Shown piece by piece: positions 25,225 through 34,537 of a stretch of 64,000 nt of DNA. Positions within the stretch are counted from its first letter, which is position 1, and each line of letters opens with the position of its first letter. Location of the stretch: the NCBI GenBank assembly GCA_964601225.1, contig CAZRMM010000001.1, positions 186,001 through 250,000 on the forward strand. The letters run 5' to 3'. The position numbers and the translations under genes were made by a program. This DNA comes from CAYRGC01 sp964601225. Its GTDB lineage: Bacteria > Patescibacteriota > Gracilibacteria > Peribacterales > Peribacteraceae. The notes below the pieces were generated by a model. That model was not told the origin of the DNA, did no database searches, and worked only from the letters and a program-made list of their open reading frames with translations.

Positions 25225-25264
25225 ATACAGCAAAGCTCGATTTTTTCCCTTCCACGAGCCAAAA

Positions 25265-25564
25265 TCATTGACTACACGGCACGACAGATGTCACGGCCAC
25301 ACGGAATCCGCGCAGGCGCTCGACGATCGGCAGGAGCTCGTCATCAGCGAGATATTCGGGCGGGAATTTCACCTGGAGCTTCCCGTCGTGCGTGCGGAAA
25401 AAATCCCTGTCCGTCAGACCCGCTTGACGCAGAAAATCGACCAAGTGCTCGCGCCACGAACGCTCGCACTCGCAAAGTACGATCAATGATTTGCCCAAGC
25501 TCGCCTCGGCTCGTAAGCGATCCGTTATGACCGTCGGCTCAAGATCCTGACCGAGATACCGCAT
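25265..25564 (-). CDS. Small protein of unknown function
   Basis: A 99-residue protein with mixed alpha/beta pattern (SLIVLCECERSWREHLVDFL, then FRTHDGKLQVKFPPEYLADD). Not recognised. It follows rpmE on the same strand but behind a terminator, and has its own TAGGAT (25576-25571) 6 nt before the ATG, again a leaderless layout. Downstream, 25225-25264 is short spacer. Confidence 0.55.
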   Translation of the reverse strand: MRYLGQDLEPTVITDRLRAEASLGKSLIVLCECERSWREHLVDFLRQAGLTDRDFFRTHDGKLQVKFPPEYLADDELLPIVERLRGFRVAVTSVVPCSQ

Positions 25565-25589
25565 ACACAGATCCTACGCCAAACACGAA

Positions 25590-25622
25590 AAAAGGCGATG
25601 GAGCGGACTCCGATCGCCTTTT
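25590..25622 (-). terminator. Rho-independent terminator after rpmE
   Basis: On the minus strand AAAAGGCGAT (25622-25613) pairs with ATCGCCTTTT (25599-25590), with an inner GGAG/CTCC extension and a T-run. Symmetry of the flanking A and T runs would allow it to work in both directions. Confidence 0.85.
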
Positions 25623-25625
25623 CGA

Positions 25626-25847
25626 TTATTTCTTCTTGGATGACGTCGCCGCCTGCATCTTGCGGAAACGCTCGACGCGGCCGCCGCGGGCTTCCTTCTG
25701 CACCTTGCCCGTGTAGATCGGGTGGCACATGCGGCACACTTCAACGGATTGCTCCTTCACTGTGCTTGGAATCTGGAACACCGTGTTGCACGTTTGGCAC
25801 GTGGTCTTGGCGTCGAGATGGATGGTCGGATGGACAGATTTCTTCAT
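25626..25847 (-). CDS. rpmE: 50S ribosomal protein L31
   Basis: A 73-residue bL31 of the zinc-binding (C+) type: CQTCNTVFQIPST and CRMCHPIYTGKVQ supply the four Cys. KKSVHPTIH and HPIYTGKVQKEARGGRVERF are the ribosome-contacting signatures. The Lys-rich tail is normal. It is followed by a terminator. Confidence 0.95.
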   Translation of the reverse strand: MKKSVHPTIHLDAKTTCQTCNTVFQIPSTVKEQSVEVCRMCHPIYTGKVQKEARGGRVERFRKMQAATSSKKK

Positions 25848-25896
25848 AGCTGAGAGATTCTACACAGGTTTTGCTGGTTTGCAACTCGTCTGAATG

Positions 25897-25969
25897 GGTA
25901 TTACGTATCAAGTATTACGTATGAAGGGGGTTATTCCTTCATACGTAATACCTAATACTTCATACCTAC
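25897..25969. repeat. Gene-free GTATTACGTATGAAG hairpin (solo element)
   Basis: Left arm 25897-25924 has GTATTACGTATCAAG then TATTACGTATGAAG; right arm 25931-25969 has CTTCATACGTAATACC then TAATACTTCATACC. The arms pair over roughly 25-30 bp around a 10-nt loop. The words match the inverted repeats that bracket the S23 gene at 60493-60885. The hairpin lies just after the gyrA stop codon and has no poly-T run. Confidence 0.8.
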
Positions 25970-25973
25970 CACG

Positions 25974-28652
25974 CTACTTCTTCCCCTTCTTCGCCGGCGC
26001 GGCTTTGGCCTTGGCTTTCGGTGCTGCTGCAGCGGCAGCCTCCTCTTTGATCTCTTCGATGGCCTCGGCCTGTTCCTCGAGGGCCTCCACCTCCTCGGCA
26101 CGCTCTTCGAGAGCGGCCTGGGCGATGGCCTCCTCGGCGGCCTTGTCCTCCATGATCACGCTCATGGACGCGACCTTGTCGCTGCCGTCCAGGCGCATGA
26201 CGATCACGCCTTGCGTGGCGCGACCGCGGCTCGGGATGTCCGAAAGGCGCATGCGGATGGTCTGACCCTGCTTGCTGATACAGAGTAGGTCGCCGTCCTC
26301 GCCCTGCTTGAGCACGAAGCCGCCGACGATGTCGCCGGTCTTCGCGGTGAGCTGCGCGGCCTTCACGCCGGAACCGCCGCGACCCTGGAAGCGGTATTCC
26401 TCCACGGGCGTCATCTTGCCGAGACCGTTCTCCATGACGACGAGCAGGCTCGAGATCTTCGGTTCCTCTATGAGCGAGGCGCCGACGACGATGTCGCCGT
26501 CCCCGATCTTGATGCCGCGCACGCCGGCCGCCGCGCGTCCCATGGAGCGCACGTCACCTTCCGGGAAACGGATGGCCTTGCCCTTCTTGCTCAGGATGAA
26601 GATCTCGTCGTTGCCGGAGGTGGCGAGCACCCAGCGGAGCTCCTCGCCCTCGGGCAGCTTCTGCGCGATGAGACCGGAGCGGCGGATGTTCTCGAATTCG
26701 CTCAGGGCCGTGCGCTTGACGGTGCCCTGCGTCGTGACCATGAAGAGCTCCTTCTTGCCCTCGAGCTGCGCCTTGAGCATCGCGGTGATGCGCTCGCCCG
26801 GCTGGAGCTGGAGGAGGTTCACGATCGCCTGGCCCTTGGCCACGCGGCTCGCCTGCGGAAGCTCGTACGTGGGAAGCTTGAAGACGCGGCCGTTATTCGT
26901 GAAGTAAAGCACGTCGTCGTGGTTCATGACGTGCAGCAAGCTCATCACTTCGTCGTCGTCCTTCGTGGCCACGCCCTTGATGCCCTTGCCGCCGCGGTGC
27001 TGCGCGCGGAACTGCACGGGGCTCAGGCGCTTCACATAGCCGCTCTGCGTGAGCGTCACGATCATCGGCGCGTTCGGGATGGTGTCGCGGGCGGAGAATT
27101 CCCCGACGGCGTGTGGGACCACGGCCGTGCGACGGTCGTCGCCGTAGGATTTCTCGATGTCGCCGAGTTCGTCTTTGATGATCTTGTCGATGCGCTTCTT
27201 ATCCTTAAGGATCGCCTCGCACTCCGCGATGAAGTCGAGCTTCTCCTTGAGCTCGTCCTCGATCTTCTTGCGCTCGAGGCCCGCGAGGGTCTGGAGGCGC
27301 ATCTGGAGGATGGCGTCCGCCTGGAGCGCGGAGAGCTTGAACTTCTTCATGAGTTCGTCCTTGGCGATCTCCTTGGTTTCGGACTTGCGGATGACCTTGA
27401 TCACCTCGTCGATGTGGTCGAGCGCCTTCTTGAGACCCTCGAGGATGTGGGCACGCTCCTTGGCGCGATCGCGGTCGAAAGTAACGCGACGGGTGATGAC
27501 CACGCGGCGATGACCGATGAAGAGCTGGAGCAGTTCCTGGAGGTTGAGCAGACGCGGCTGGATGCCGTCGGCCAGCGCGATCATGTTGTAGCCGAAACTG
27601 GTCTGCAGATCGGTGTGCTTGAAGAGCTGGTTCAAGATCTTCTGCGGATACGCGTCCTTCTTGAGCTCGATGATGATACGGATACCTTCGCGATCGGATT
27701 CGTCGCGGATGTCCGAGATGCCCTGAATCACTTTATCGGTGACAAGCTGGGCCATTTTTTCGATCATCACGGACTTATTGACCTGGTACGGGATCTCACT
27801 GATGCGGATGTGGTAGCGGTTGCCGCTCATCTCCTCGATGTCGGCCTTGCCGCGGATCACGACGGAGCCGCGACCCGTGAGATAGGCCTGCTTGATCGCC
27901 TCCTTGTCGTAGACGATGCCGCCCGTCGGGAAATCGGGCCCTTGCACGAACTGGAGAAGATCCTCCACGGACGACTCCGGATTCTCGAGTAGATGGCGCG
28001 TCGCCTGAATGAGCTCGCGAAGATTGTGCGGCGGAATGTTCGTCGCCATACCGACGGCGATACCCACGGTTCCATTGACGAGCAGGTTCGGGATTTTGCT
28101 CGGCAACACCATCGGCTCCTTGCGGGACGCATCGTACGTTGCGGCAAAATCGACCGTCTCCTTCTCGATATCCTGGAGCATCTCGTCGGTAAGCTTCTCC
28201 ATGCGACACTCGGTGTAACGCATGGCGGCCGCGGAGTCCCCGTCGATGGAACCGAAGTTTCCCTGGCCGTCGACGAGCGGGTAGCGCATCGCGAATTCCT
28301 GCGCCATACGCACGAGCGCGTCGTAGACGGACTGATCGCCGTGCGGGTGATACTTACCAAGCACGTCACCGACGACGGTGGCGCTCTTGCGATACTTGGT
28401 ATTGGAACGCAGTCCGATATCGTGCATCGCATAGAGAATGCGGCGGTGCACCGGCTTCAGACCGTCGCGCGCATCCGGAAGAGCGCGAGAGACGATAACG
28501 CTCATCGCGTAGTTGAGATAACTCTCTTCCATTTCCGACACGATGGGCCGTGGCGCGATGCGACCGATCGAACTGAGCGTCTCGCCGCCCCCTGACAGGG
28601 GCTGCTGCGCGGATTCCTCTTTCTTCTGCGAATCTTTCTTATCGTCGGACAT
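25974..28652 (-). CDS. gyrA: DNA gyrase subunit A
   Basis: An 892-residue type II topoisomerase subunit that cuts and reseals DNA while introducing negative supercoils. RALPDARDGLKPVHRRILYA opens the breakage domain, AAAMRYTECRM carries the catalytic Tyr (near residue 131), and the GyrA box that marks gyrase rather than ParC is present as QHRGGKG, with His for the usual first Arg. The C-terminal beta-pinwheel is followed by an Ala/Glu/Lys-rich tail. The start at 28652 follows a pyrimidine-rich leader; TACGAT (28686-28681) is the likely -10 box. Confidence 0.97.
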   Translation of the reverse strand: MSDDKKDSQKKEESAQQPLSGGGETLSSIGRIAPRPIVSEMEESYLNYAMSVIVSRALPDARDGLKPVHRRILYAMHDIGLRSNTKYRKSATVVGDVLGKYHPHGDQSVYDALVRMAQEFAMRYPLVDGQGNFGSIDGDSAAAMRYTECRMEKLTDEMLQDIEKETVDFAATYDASRKEPMVLPSKIPNLLVNGTVGIAVGMATNIPPHNLRELIQATRHLLENPESSVEDLLQFVQGPDFPTGGIVYDKEAIKQAYLTGRGSVVIRGKADIEEMSGNRYHIRISEIPYQVNKSVMIEKMAQLVTDKVIQGISDIRDESDREGIRIIIELKKDAYPQKILNQLFKHTDLQTSFGYNMIALADGIQPRLLNLQELLQLFIGHRRVVITRRVTFDRDRAKERAHILEGLKKALDHIDEVIKVIRKSETKEIAKDELMKKFKLSALQADAILQMRLQTLAGLERKKIEDELKEKLDFIAECEAILKDKKRIDKIIKDELGDIEKSYGDDRRTAVVPHAVGEFSARDTIPNAPMIVTLTQSGYVKRLSPVQFRAQHRGGKGIKGVATKDDDEVMSLLHVMNHDDVLYFTNNGRVFKLPTYELPQASRVAKGQAIVNLLQLQPGERITAMLKAQLEGKKELFMVTTQGTVKRTALSEFENIRRSGLIAQKLPEGEELRWVLATSGNDEIFILSKKGKAIRFPEGDVRSMGRAAAGVRGIKIGDGDIVVGASLIEEPKISSLLVVMENGLGKMTPVEEYRFQGRGGSGVKAAQLTAKTGDIVGGFVLKQGEDGDLLCISKQGQTIRMRLSDIPSRGRATQGVIVMRLDGSDKVASMSVIMEDKAAEEAIAQAALEERAEEVEALEEQAEAIEEIKEEAAAAAAPKAKAKAAPAKKGKK

Positions 28653-28867
28653 GGGAAATCGGGAAGGGAAATCGGAGGGGATCGTAGCGCAGGTCTGCAC
28701 CGAGAGCGAGTGATTGTCCCTCGTTCTCCAGTAAGTATTTCCAGACTATGAAAATAGAAAAAATGCAACTGTCACATGAGTCGTGAAACCAAAAACATCA
28801 TGAGCGTGCAAGCGCGTCCGGCCCGAAACGCCGCTGACCGTGGCCGAACGTTTGGTACGCTCGGAGC

Positions 28868-30424
28868 ATGTCTTCCCCTTCCTCAAAGGAGTGGTCGTGG
28901 CAATCGGCTATTTTTGGATTCCTGCTTTGCTTGCTGGCGCTGCTTCTTGCCCGACCGCTCATACTGACGACATCGGATCTGGGCCGTCACATCATGAATG
29001 GAAAGGTGTTCTTCACGCAGGGAATCATTCCGGACGTGAATCTCTATTCCTACACGCAACCGGACTTCCCCTTTGTCAATCACCACTGGGCATCCGGCGC
29101 CCTCTTCTATCTCGCGTACGAGGCCGTGGGGTTCACGGGCCTCGCCGTGCTCGCCATCGCCGGAAATCTGGCGACGTTCTTTCTGATGTTCGAGTTCGCG
29201 TCGCTCCGCGGTCGCTTCGACGTGGCGATGCTCTATAGCCTTCTTGCGATCCCCCTGATCGCCACGCGTATCGAAGTGCGCCCGGAGATCTTCAGCTATC
29301 TCCTCGTTGCCGTGTTCCTTACGTTCTCGTGGCAATGGCGCCAGGGAACGCTGAAGCGCGGACTGGAATGGCTCCTACCCCTCCTCATGGTCGCATGGGT
29401 GAACCTTCACATCTATTTCTTCATAGGGGAGATCATCGTTGCCGCTTTTGTTTTTGAAGAATGGATACGACATCGACGCGGCTCCACGCTGAATTCTGCG
29501 CTCAAAACACCCCTCCGCGTTCTGGGAGCGACTCTCCTTGCCACACTGATCAATCCCTCATTCATTCGCGGAGCGCTTGCGCCGATACTGATTTTTCAAA
29601 ACTACCAGTATCCGGTATCGGAGAATCAATCCGTCTTCCTTCTGGAGAGCATCATGAAGGACGGAGTTCCTGTGTATTTCAAAATGGCAGTTGCCATCAC
29701 CGTCTTCGCACTGGTGCGCTCCCTCCTTCGCTGGAAAGAAGGAAAGGGCGCCCCTTGGTTGACGGGATGGATCCTGGCAGCAGTCACGACCCTCTTCGCT
29801 CTCGCCGCCATTCGTCATTTTTCGCTCTTCGCTTTCGTCTCGCTGCCGGTGGTGGCCGTGCTCCTTTCCGATCTTCCGACCAATAAAATTCTGCATGATG
29901 CGCGGTACGCGGGGCTCTGCCTCCTCGCCGGCACAGTGTTCGTGGTCTCGATACAGGCGCATTGGTGGCTCTCCTTCCCCTCGCGTGTCGGCATCGGTCT
30001 TCCCAGGGAAATAATGAGTGGCATCGATTTCTTCCGCGACCATCACCTGCGCGGTCCGATCTTCAACGATTACGACATCGGCGGCTATCTTATTTTTGGT
30101 CTCTATCCGGAGTTCAAGGTTTACACGGACAACCGGCCCGAAGCATACCCGGGATCATTCTTCACGAATGAGTATATTCGGATTCAGACGGACGAGGCCG
30201 CCTGGCGACAGGCGGAGGCAAACTATCGTTTTACGACGATCATCGTGAGCGCCATGAACCGCTCGACATGGACGCGGAATTTTCTTTCTCGGCGGCTGGA
30301 AGACCCGACATGGAAGCTCGTTTTTTCAAATGCCTTTACGATCATTTTCGTGAAAGATCTTCCGGAGAATGCCGACGTGATCAAGCGCTATACGTTGCCA
30401 AGTTCGAGCGTACAATTCCGCTGA
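28868..30424 (+). CDS. Multi-pass membrane protein, possible GT-C-type glycosyltransferase
   Basis: A 518-residue protein with about ten membrane helices. After the first helix comes an extracytoplasmic loop with FPFVNHHWASGALFYLAYEA, and near the C-terminus FNDYDIGGYLIFGLYPEFKV then YTDNRPEAYPG; this pair of motifs occurs in a group of large membrane proteins related to lipid-linked-sugar (PMT-like) transferases. Donor and acceptor are unknown. TACGCT (28856-28861) lies 6 nt before the ATG. The 215 bp separating it from gyrA hold the two divergent promoters. Confidence 0.7.
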   Translation: MSSPSSKEWSWQSAIFGFLLCLLALLLARPLILTTSDLGRHIMNGKVFFTQGIIPDVNLYSYTQPDFPFVNHHWASGALFYLAYEAVGFTGLAVLAIAGNLATFFLMFEFASLRGRFDVAMLYSLLAIPLIATRIEVRPEIFSYLLVAVFLTFSWQWRQGTLKRGLEWLLPLLMVAWVNLHIYFFIGEIIVAAFVFEEWIRHRRGSTLNSALKTPLRVLGATLLATLINPSFIRGALAPILIFQNYQYPVSENQSVFLLESIMKDGVPVYFKMAVAITVFALVRSLLRWKEGKGAPWLTGWILAAVTTLFALAAIRHFSLFAFVSLPVVAVLLSDLPTNKILHDARYAGLCLLAGTVFVVSIQAHWWLSFPSRVGIGLPREIMSGIDFFRDHHLRGPIFNDYDIGGYLIFGLYPEFKVYTDNRPEAYPGSFFTNEYIRIQTDEAAWRQAEANYRFTTIIVSAMNRSTWTRNFLSRRLEDPTWKLVFSNAFTIIFVKDLPENADVIKRYTLPSSSVQFR

Positions 30425-30504
30425 TGCTCTCCATTACTTCCCCTCCCACAGGCCCTTCGAAAAGATGAGGACCAATCGACAATGCCCCACGTACCGGAAT
30501 TGTG

Positions 30505-31176
30505 ATGCTTTCAATCGTCTCCACCCCCATTGGCAATCTCGGCGATATCACCCTGCGTGCAATCGAGACACTGAAATCTTGCGATGCCATCGTCTGCGAA
30601 GACACGCGGGTGACGGGCCAGCTCCTCAAGCATCTGGGACTCGAAAAGAAAGAACTCGTGAGCATGCACGGATACACCGATCCCTCGAAAGCCGATTTCG
30701 TCGTGGAGCGCCTTCGCCGCGGTGAACGCCTCGCACTCGTGAGCGACGCCGGCACGCCTGGCATCAGCGATCCGGGCACGATTCTCGTCGGCAAGGCCGT
30801 CGCCGCTGGCATCCCCATCGAGGTGGTTCCTGGACCTTCGGCATTCCTCGCGGCGCTCTCCGGGAGCGGCCTTCCCATCCACCAATTCCTCTATCTCGGC
30901 TTCCTGCCGCTCAAGAAGGGCCGGCAGACCCTGCTCCGCTCCCTGAAAGAGGAAGAGCGCACGGTGGTCTTCTACGAGTCGGTGCACCGCATCGAGCGGA
31001 CACTGATGGACCTCTCCGAGATACTGAGCGATCAACCCGAGCGCATCGTCGTCATCGGGCGCGAGCTGACAAAGATGCATGAAGAACTCGTGCGCACAAC
31101 CGTCTCAAACCTCATCGGCGTTGCCAAAGACATCATGAAAAAAGGAGAGTTCGTCGTGATTCTCGAAGGCCATTGA
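30505..31176 (+). CDS. rsmI: 16S rRNA (cytidine1402-2'-O)-methyltransferase
   Basis: A 223-residue SAM-dependent tetrapyrrole-methylase-fold enzyme that modifies C1402 in the ribosomal decoding centre. STPIGNLGDITLRAIETL, CEDTRVTGQLLKHL, SDAGTPGISDPGTILV and VPGPSAFLAALSGSG are the RsmI signatures in order. ATG at 30505 is preferred; the GTG just before it (30502) is possible. The C-terminal extension of some RsmI is absent. It converges on the M23 peptidase gene with no gap. Confidence 0.95.
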   Translation: MLSIVSTPIGNLGDITLRAIETLKSCDAIVCEDTRVTGQLLKHLGLEKKELVSMHGYTDPSKADFVVERLRRGERLALVSDAGTPGISDPGTILVGKAVAAGIPIEVVPGPSAFLAALSGSGLPIHQFLYLGFLPLKKGRQTLLRSLKEEERTVVFYESVHRIERTLMDLSEILSDQPERIVVIGRELTKMHEELVRTTVSNLIGVAKDIMKKGEFVVILEGH

Positions 31177-32460
31177 TTACGGCAGCACCGAGCGCGGATC
31201 CAGATGGACGCCGTTCTTCATAACCTCGAGATGCAGGTGAGCGGCGGTCGTCATCGGGCCGGCGCCGTGCGTGCCCGGCGTACCGCCGGAGTAACCGACG
31301 ATCTCGCCCGCTGAAACCTCCTGTCCTGCCTGCACGACGAATGACGAGAGGTGACCGTAGAGCGTGGCGTACCCGTCGCGGTGACCGACGAGGATGTAAC
31401 TGAACCCCTTCGCGCCGCCGTCACGAGCAAGGAACACGATACCGTCCGCGGCGCTCGCCACAGGCGTGCCTTGGGGGACGACGATATCCATGCCTTCGTG
31501 TTCGACGCCGAAGTAGCGCTTGTACGGTCCGTCGTGGAAACCGGCCGAGACGGACCCGTTGACCGGCCAGACGAAGGACTGCGTGCCGTCCTCTTCGCTG
31601 TAGCGGCCCGGACGGTCCTCGCGCAGCCCCATCTGGATAAGCTTTCGTTCGGCGTTGATCTTGAGGCGCCTGTCGATGCGGTTGAGATCGCCCTGCATGC
31701 GCAGGATCTCCTGCTGCACTTCGGCCGTGATCGCGCGGATCTCGGCCATCTGGTCCTCCCCGACAGAAAGATTGGCCTGTGCGCGGTCATACTCCCGTTG
31801 CGCCACACGATACTGATCCGCGAGCGAACTCCATTCGGCCTCAAGAGTGGTTAAACGCTGCCCGATATCCCCCGCGGAGGCATGAAGCTTCTGCATGGAA
31901 AGAGCGAGTGCTTCCTGTGAACGGAGAAGCGAATCGATGACTTGGCCGCGAGCGGAAGCCAATGCGTCATCGGCAATGCTTTCCGCAATTTCATCGCCGC
32001 GGGTTTCCCCGGCAAGACGTCGAAATGCGATGCGCCCCATATCTGCACCGTCATCAAGGCGGTGCAGGTACGCTTCGCGCGCAAAATCCGCCAAGCGTTC
32101 GCGAGAAAGTTCCACTTGTTCACGCGCTTTTTCCTCCCGATCGGCGGTTGCCCAAGCGTCTTGCGCCAAAAGCCGAAGTGAATCGCGCAAGGAAACGATC
32201 TCACGGCGGGCGGCGAATTTTTGATCACCCAGCTCGTCCATACGCTTCTTGGCACGATCGGCAATACGCTCGTACAGAGCTTCATTCGCCGAGAGATTGA
32301 TGGCGAGACGATACCCGTCCTGCGCCTTTTCCACGGCAATGGCGAGCTTCTCGCTGGTACTCTCCCGAGAAACATCGCCGAGCAGCACTGCCCCCATGCC
32401 GAGCGGCACGGTCGCCAGAAGGAGCGACGTCACAATGATGAGGCGGTTATGAGTGTGCAT
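31177..32460 (-). CDS. Secreted M23 metallopeptidase with coiled coil (EnvC/NlpD-like)
   Basis: A 427-residue exported murein hydrolase or hydrolase activator. An N-terminal hydrophobic segment (LIIVTSLLLATVPLGMGAVL) acts as signal or anchor, residues ~45-270 are long coiled coil, and the last ~125 residues are the M23 (LytM) domain. The zinc ligands are present: HEGMDIVVPQGTP (H and D) and AAHLHLEVMKNG (HLH), so it may be an active endopeptidase rather than a dead activator. The start follows TATAAT (32476-32471) by 10 nt. Confidence 0.9.
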   Translation of the reverse strand: MHTHNRLIIVTSLLLATVPLGMGAVLLGDVSRESTSEKLAIAVEKAQDGYRLAINLSANEALYERIADRAKKRMDELGDQKFAARREIVSLRDSLRLLAQDAWATADREEKAREQVELSRERLADFAREAYLHRLDDGADMGRIAFRRLAGETRGDEIAESIADDALASARGQVIDSLLRSQEALALSMQKLHASAGDIGQRLTTLEAEWSSLADQYRVAQREYDRAQANLSVGEDQMAEIRAITAEVQQEILRMQGDLNRIDRRLKINAERKLIQMGLREDRPGRYSEEDGTQSFVWPVNGSVSAGFHDGPYKRYFGVEHEGMDIVVPQGTPVASAADGIVFLARDGGAKGFSYILVGHRDGYATLYGHLSSFVVQAGQEVSAGEIVGYSGGTPGTHGAGPMTTAAHLHLEVMKNGVHLDPRSVLP

Positions 32461-32488
32461 GTTTCGGGAAATTATAGCAGAAAACGAC

Positions 32489-32567
32489 GAAAGGCAGAAG
32501 GGCAGAAAGGCACGAGGTAACGGGGCTTTTTGCCAGCCTTCCGCCATTCCCGCTTCTGCCTTTCTGC
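32489..32567. repeat. AAAGGCAGAAGGGCAG-type hairpin between divergent genes
   Basis: Left arm (32489-32514) repeats AAAGGCAGAAGG and GCAGAAAGGC; right arm (32536-32567) has GCCTTCCGCC, CCGCTTCTGCC and TTTCTGC. The arms are complementary. It lies between the divergent M23 and ruvA starts and overlaps neither promoter -10 box. Confidence 0.65.
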
Positions 32568-32627
32568 TTTTTTTTGGAAAGACAACTTGCTTCTGGTCAC
32601 GGCCACCCCCTGCTACACTCACCCCCT

Positions 32628-33206
32628 ATGATCGCCCATGTCCGCGGAGCCGTGCACAAGATGGACCCCGGAGAGGTGACGGTCGACGTCGCCGGCGTCG
32701 GGTATCGCATTACGATGCCGCTCGACGTTTGGGAAAAATTGGAAGAGGCGGAAACCCGAATGCTGTGGACTTCGACGTACGTGCGAGAAGATCGCTTTGA
32801 TCTCTACGGATTCCTGGACCGTGCGGGCAGAACGCTCTTCGAGGAATTCCTGAAATTGGATGGGGTCGGACCGAAGATGGCTCTTGAGCTCTGCAACGTG
32901 CCCCGCAGCTTCCTGCTGCAAGCCGTCCACGAGAACGACACTCGACTGCTGACAAGCATCAAGGGCGTAGGGAAAAAGACCGCCGAAAAGCTCCTGGTGG
33001 AGCTTCGCAGTCTTGCCGAACGAAAAGCGCATGTCTTCGATGCTCCGCATGAAGCGCCGTCCCGCGGCGAGTACGATCGGGATGCCATCGCCGCACTCAC
33101 CGCCCTTGGTTACGATTCGAGCACCGCCGTCCATGCACTGAAAGAACTTCCGCGCGATCTCAAAACCACCGAGGAACGAGTGGCCGCCGCACTCCGCTCC
33201 CTCTAA
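32628..33206 (+). CDS. ruvA: Holliday junction DNA helicase subunit RuvA
   Basis: A 192-residue junction-binding protein. Domain I is the OB fold (IAHVRGAVHKMDPGEVTVDV), domain II has the two helix-hairpin-helix motifs (LDGVGPKMALELCN and IKGVGKKTAEKLLVELR), and domain III (ALTALGYDSSTAVHAL) contacts RuvB. An extended -10 box TGCTACACT ends at 32619, 8 nt before the ATG. RuvB and RuvC are not in the window. Confidence 0.96.
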   Translation: MIAHVRGAVHKMDPGEVTVDVAGVGYRITMPLDVWEKLEEAETRMLWTSTYVREDRFDLYGFLDRAGRTLFEEFLKLDGVGPKMALELCNVPRSFLLQAVHENDTRLLTSIKGVGKKTAEKLLVELRSLAERKAHVFDAPHEAPSRGEYDRDAIAALTALGYDSSTAVHALKELPRDLKTTEERVAAALRSL

Positions 33207-33253
33207 CCGTTCTCGTCCCTTTTCCGATTTTCGTCACTCGACACCCTCTTCCC

Positions 33254-34537
33254 ATGTTGCATCTCGACATCTCCGGAGCTCTCGCTAAGACCGTCACGCC
33301 GTCGATGGGTATTCCGGATCAGGAGATCACTGCCCTGCGCAGCGGCATGAAACGGTACGTGGAGGATTTTTTGGCTGAACGACGCGATGCGGAACATGGC
33401 TGGACAATGAATCCCTACGATCGAAAAGCCGCGGAACGCGTGAAGGAGTCCGCCATTGTCGCGAAAGCAATGGGCATCAAGACGGTAGTCTGGATCGGCA
33501 TCGGAGGATCCGGCCTGGGCCCGCGTGTCATCCAAGAAGTTTTCGAAGGACCCGACACGCTGGAGTTCGTCCTCCTCGACACCATTGATCCTTCCATCCT
33601 GTTGCTCGCCCTCGAAACAATCGACTGGCGCCAAACACTTGTCGTCATTGCGAGCAAGTCCGGTGACACCCTGGAACCCATGAGCGTGTTCGCGCTTTGC
33701 TGGCAAAAACTCCGCGAGGCGCGCAAAGGAAGCGCCGCCGAACGCGTGATCGCCATCACGGATCCCGAGAAAGGATCTCTCCGGGAATTCTGCCTGGAGC
33801 ACGGAATCTCCATGTTGCCGCTTCCGTCGGATGTCGGAGGGCGATACTCGATTTTTACGCCGATCGGCCTCCTGCCGATGGCGCTCCTCGGCGGCGACGT
33901 AAACGCCTTCCTGCGAGGCGCGAAAGAAATGGATACGCTTTGCCAAGAGACGAACTTTGAGGATAACCCCGCGGCGTTGCTCGCAGGAGTGCAATTCCTT
34001 CTCGATACCCGCCGCGGTTACAGCAACCGCGTGATCATGCCCTACGCGCAGAAACTCGAATCCGTGGGGCGATGGGACCAGCAACTGATTGCGGAAAGCC
34101 TTGGAAAAAAGGAGACGCCTAATCCCCTGCCCATTGCGGCGATCGGAACTCAGGACCAGCACTCTTTGCTTCAGCAATGGATGGCGGGTCCGCGAAAATG
34201 CTGGCACATCTTCATTCGGGATATCGAGAAGCCGCGTGTCCAGGTACCGGAAGACATTGGCGGAGCGTTTACCTATCTCGGCGGTAAGTCCTTCGGCCAG
34301 CTGCTCGATGCCTGTTACGAAGGCACAAGCCGCGCGCTCACGAGCGCCAAGAGACCGCATGTGACCATCTCACTCACGCGCACCGACAGCAATCACCTGG
34401 GTCAGCTCTTCTTCCTCTTTCTCTGCGAGGTTGTCTTCCTCGGAAAGCTCTACCGCATCGATCCGTACGGCCAACCCGCGGTGGAAATCGGCAAGAAGAT
34501 CACGAAGGAGATCCTGGCGAGGGGGAGGGAGGAGTGA
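33254..34537 (+). CDS. pgi: Glucose-6-phosphate isomerase
   Basis: A 427-residue sugar isomerase of glycolysis interconverting glucose 6-phosphate and fructose 6-phosphate. WIGIGGSGLGPRVIQEVF and VIASKSGDTLEPMSVF bind the phosphate, IGTQDQHSLLQQW contains the catalytic region, and the length matches the short bacterial form. The start is behind a pyrimidine-rich CACCCTCTTCCC stretch. Its stop codon overlaps the first base of the repeat flanking the S23 element. Confidence 0.96.
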   Translation: MLHLDISGALAKTVTPSMGIPDQEITALRSGMKRYVEDFLAERRDAEHGWTMNPYDRKAAERVKESAIVAKAMGIKTVVWIGIGGSGLGPRVIQEVFEGPDTLEFVLLDTIDPSILLLALETIDWRQTLVVIASKSGDTLEPMSVFALCWQKLREARKGSAAERVIAITDPEKGSLREFCLEHGISMLPLPSDVGGRYSIFTPIGLLPMALLGGDVNAFLRGAKEMDTLCQETNFEDNPAALLAGVQFLLDTRRGYSNRVIMPYAQKLESVGRWDQQLIAESLGKKETPNPLPIAAIGTQDQHSLLQQWMAGPRKCWHIFIRDIEKPRVQVPEDIGGAFTYLGGKSFGQLLDACYEGTSRALTSAKRPHVTISLTRTDSNHLGQLFFLFLCEVVFLGKLYRIDPYGQPAVEIGKKITKEILARGREE

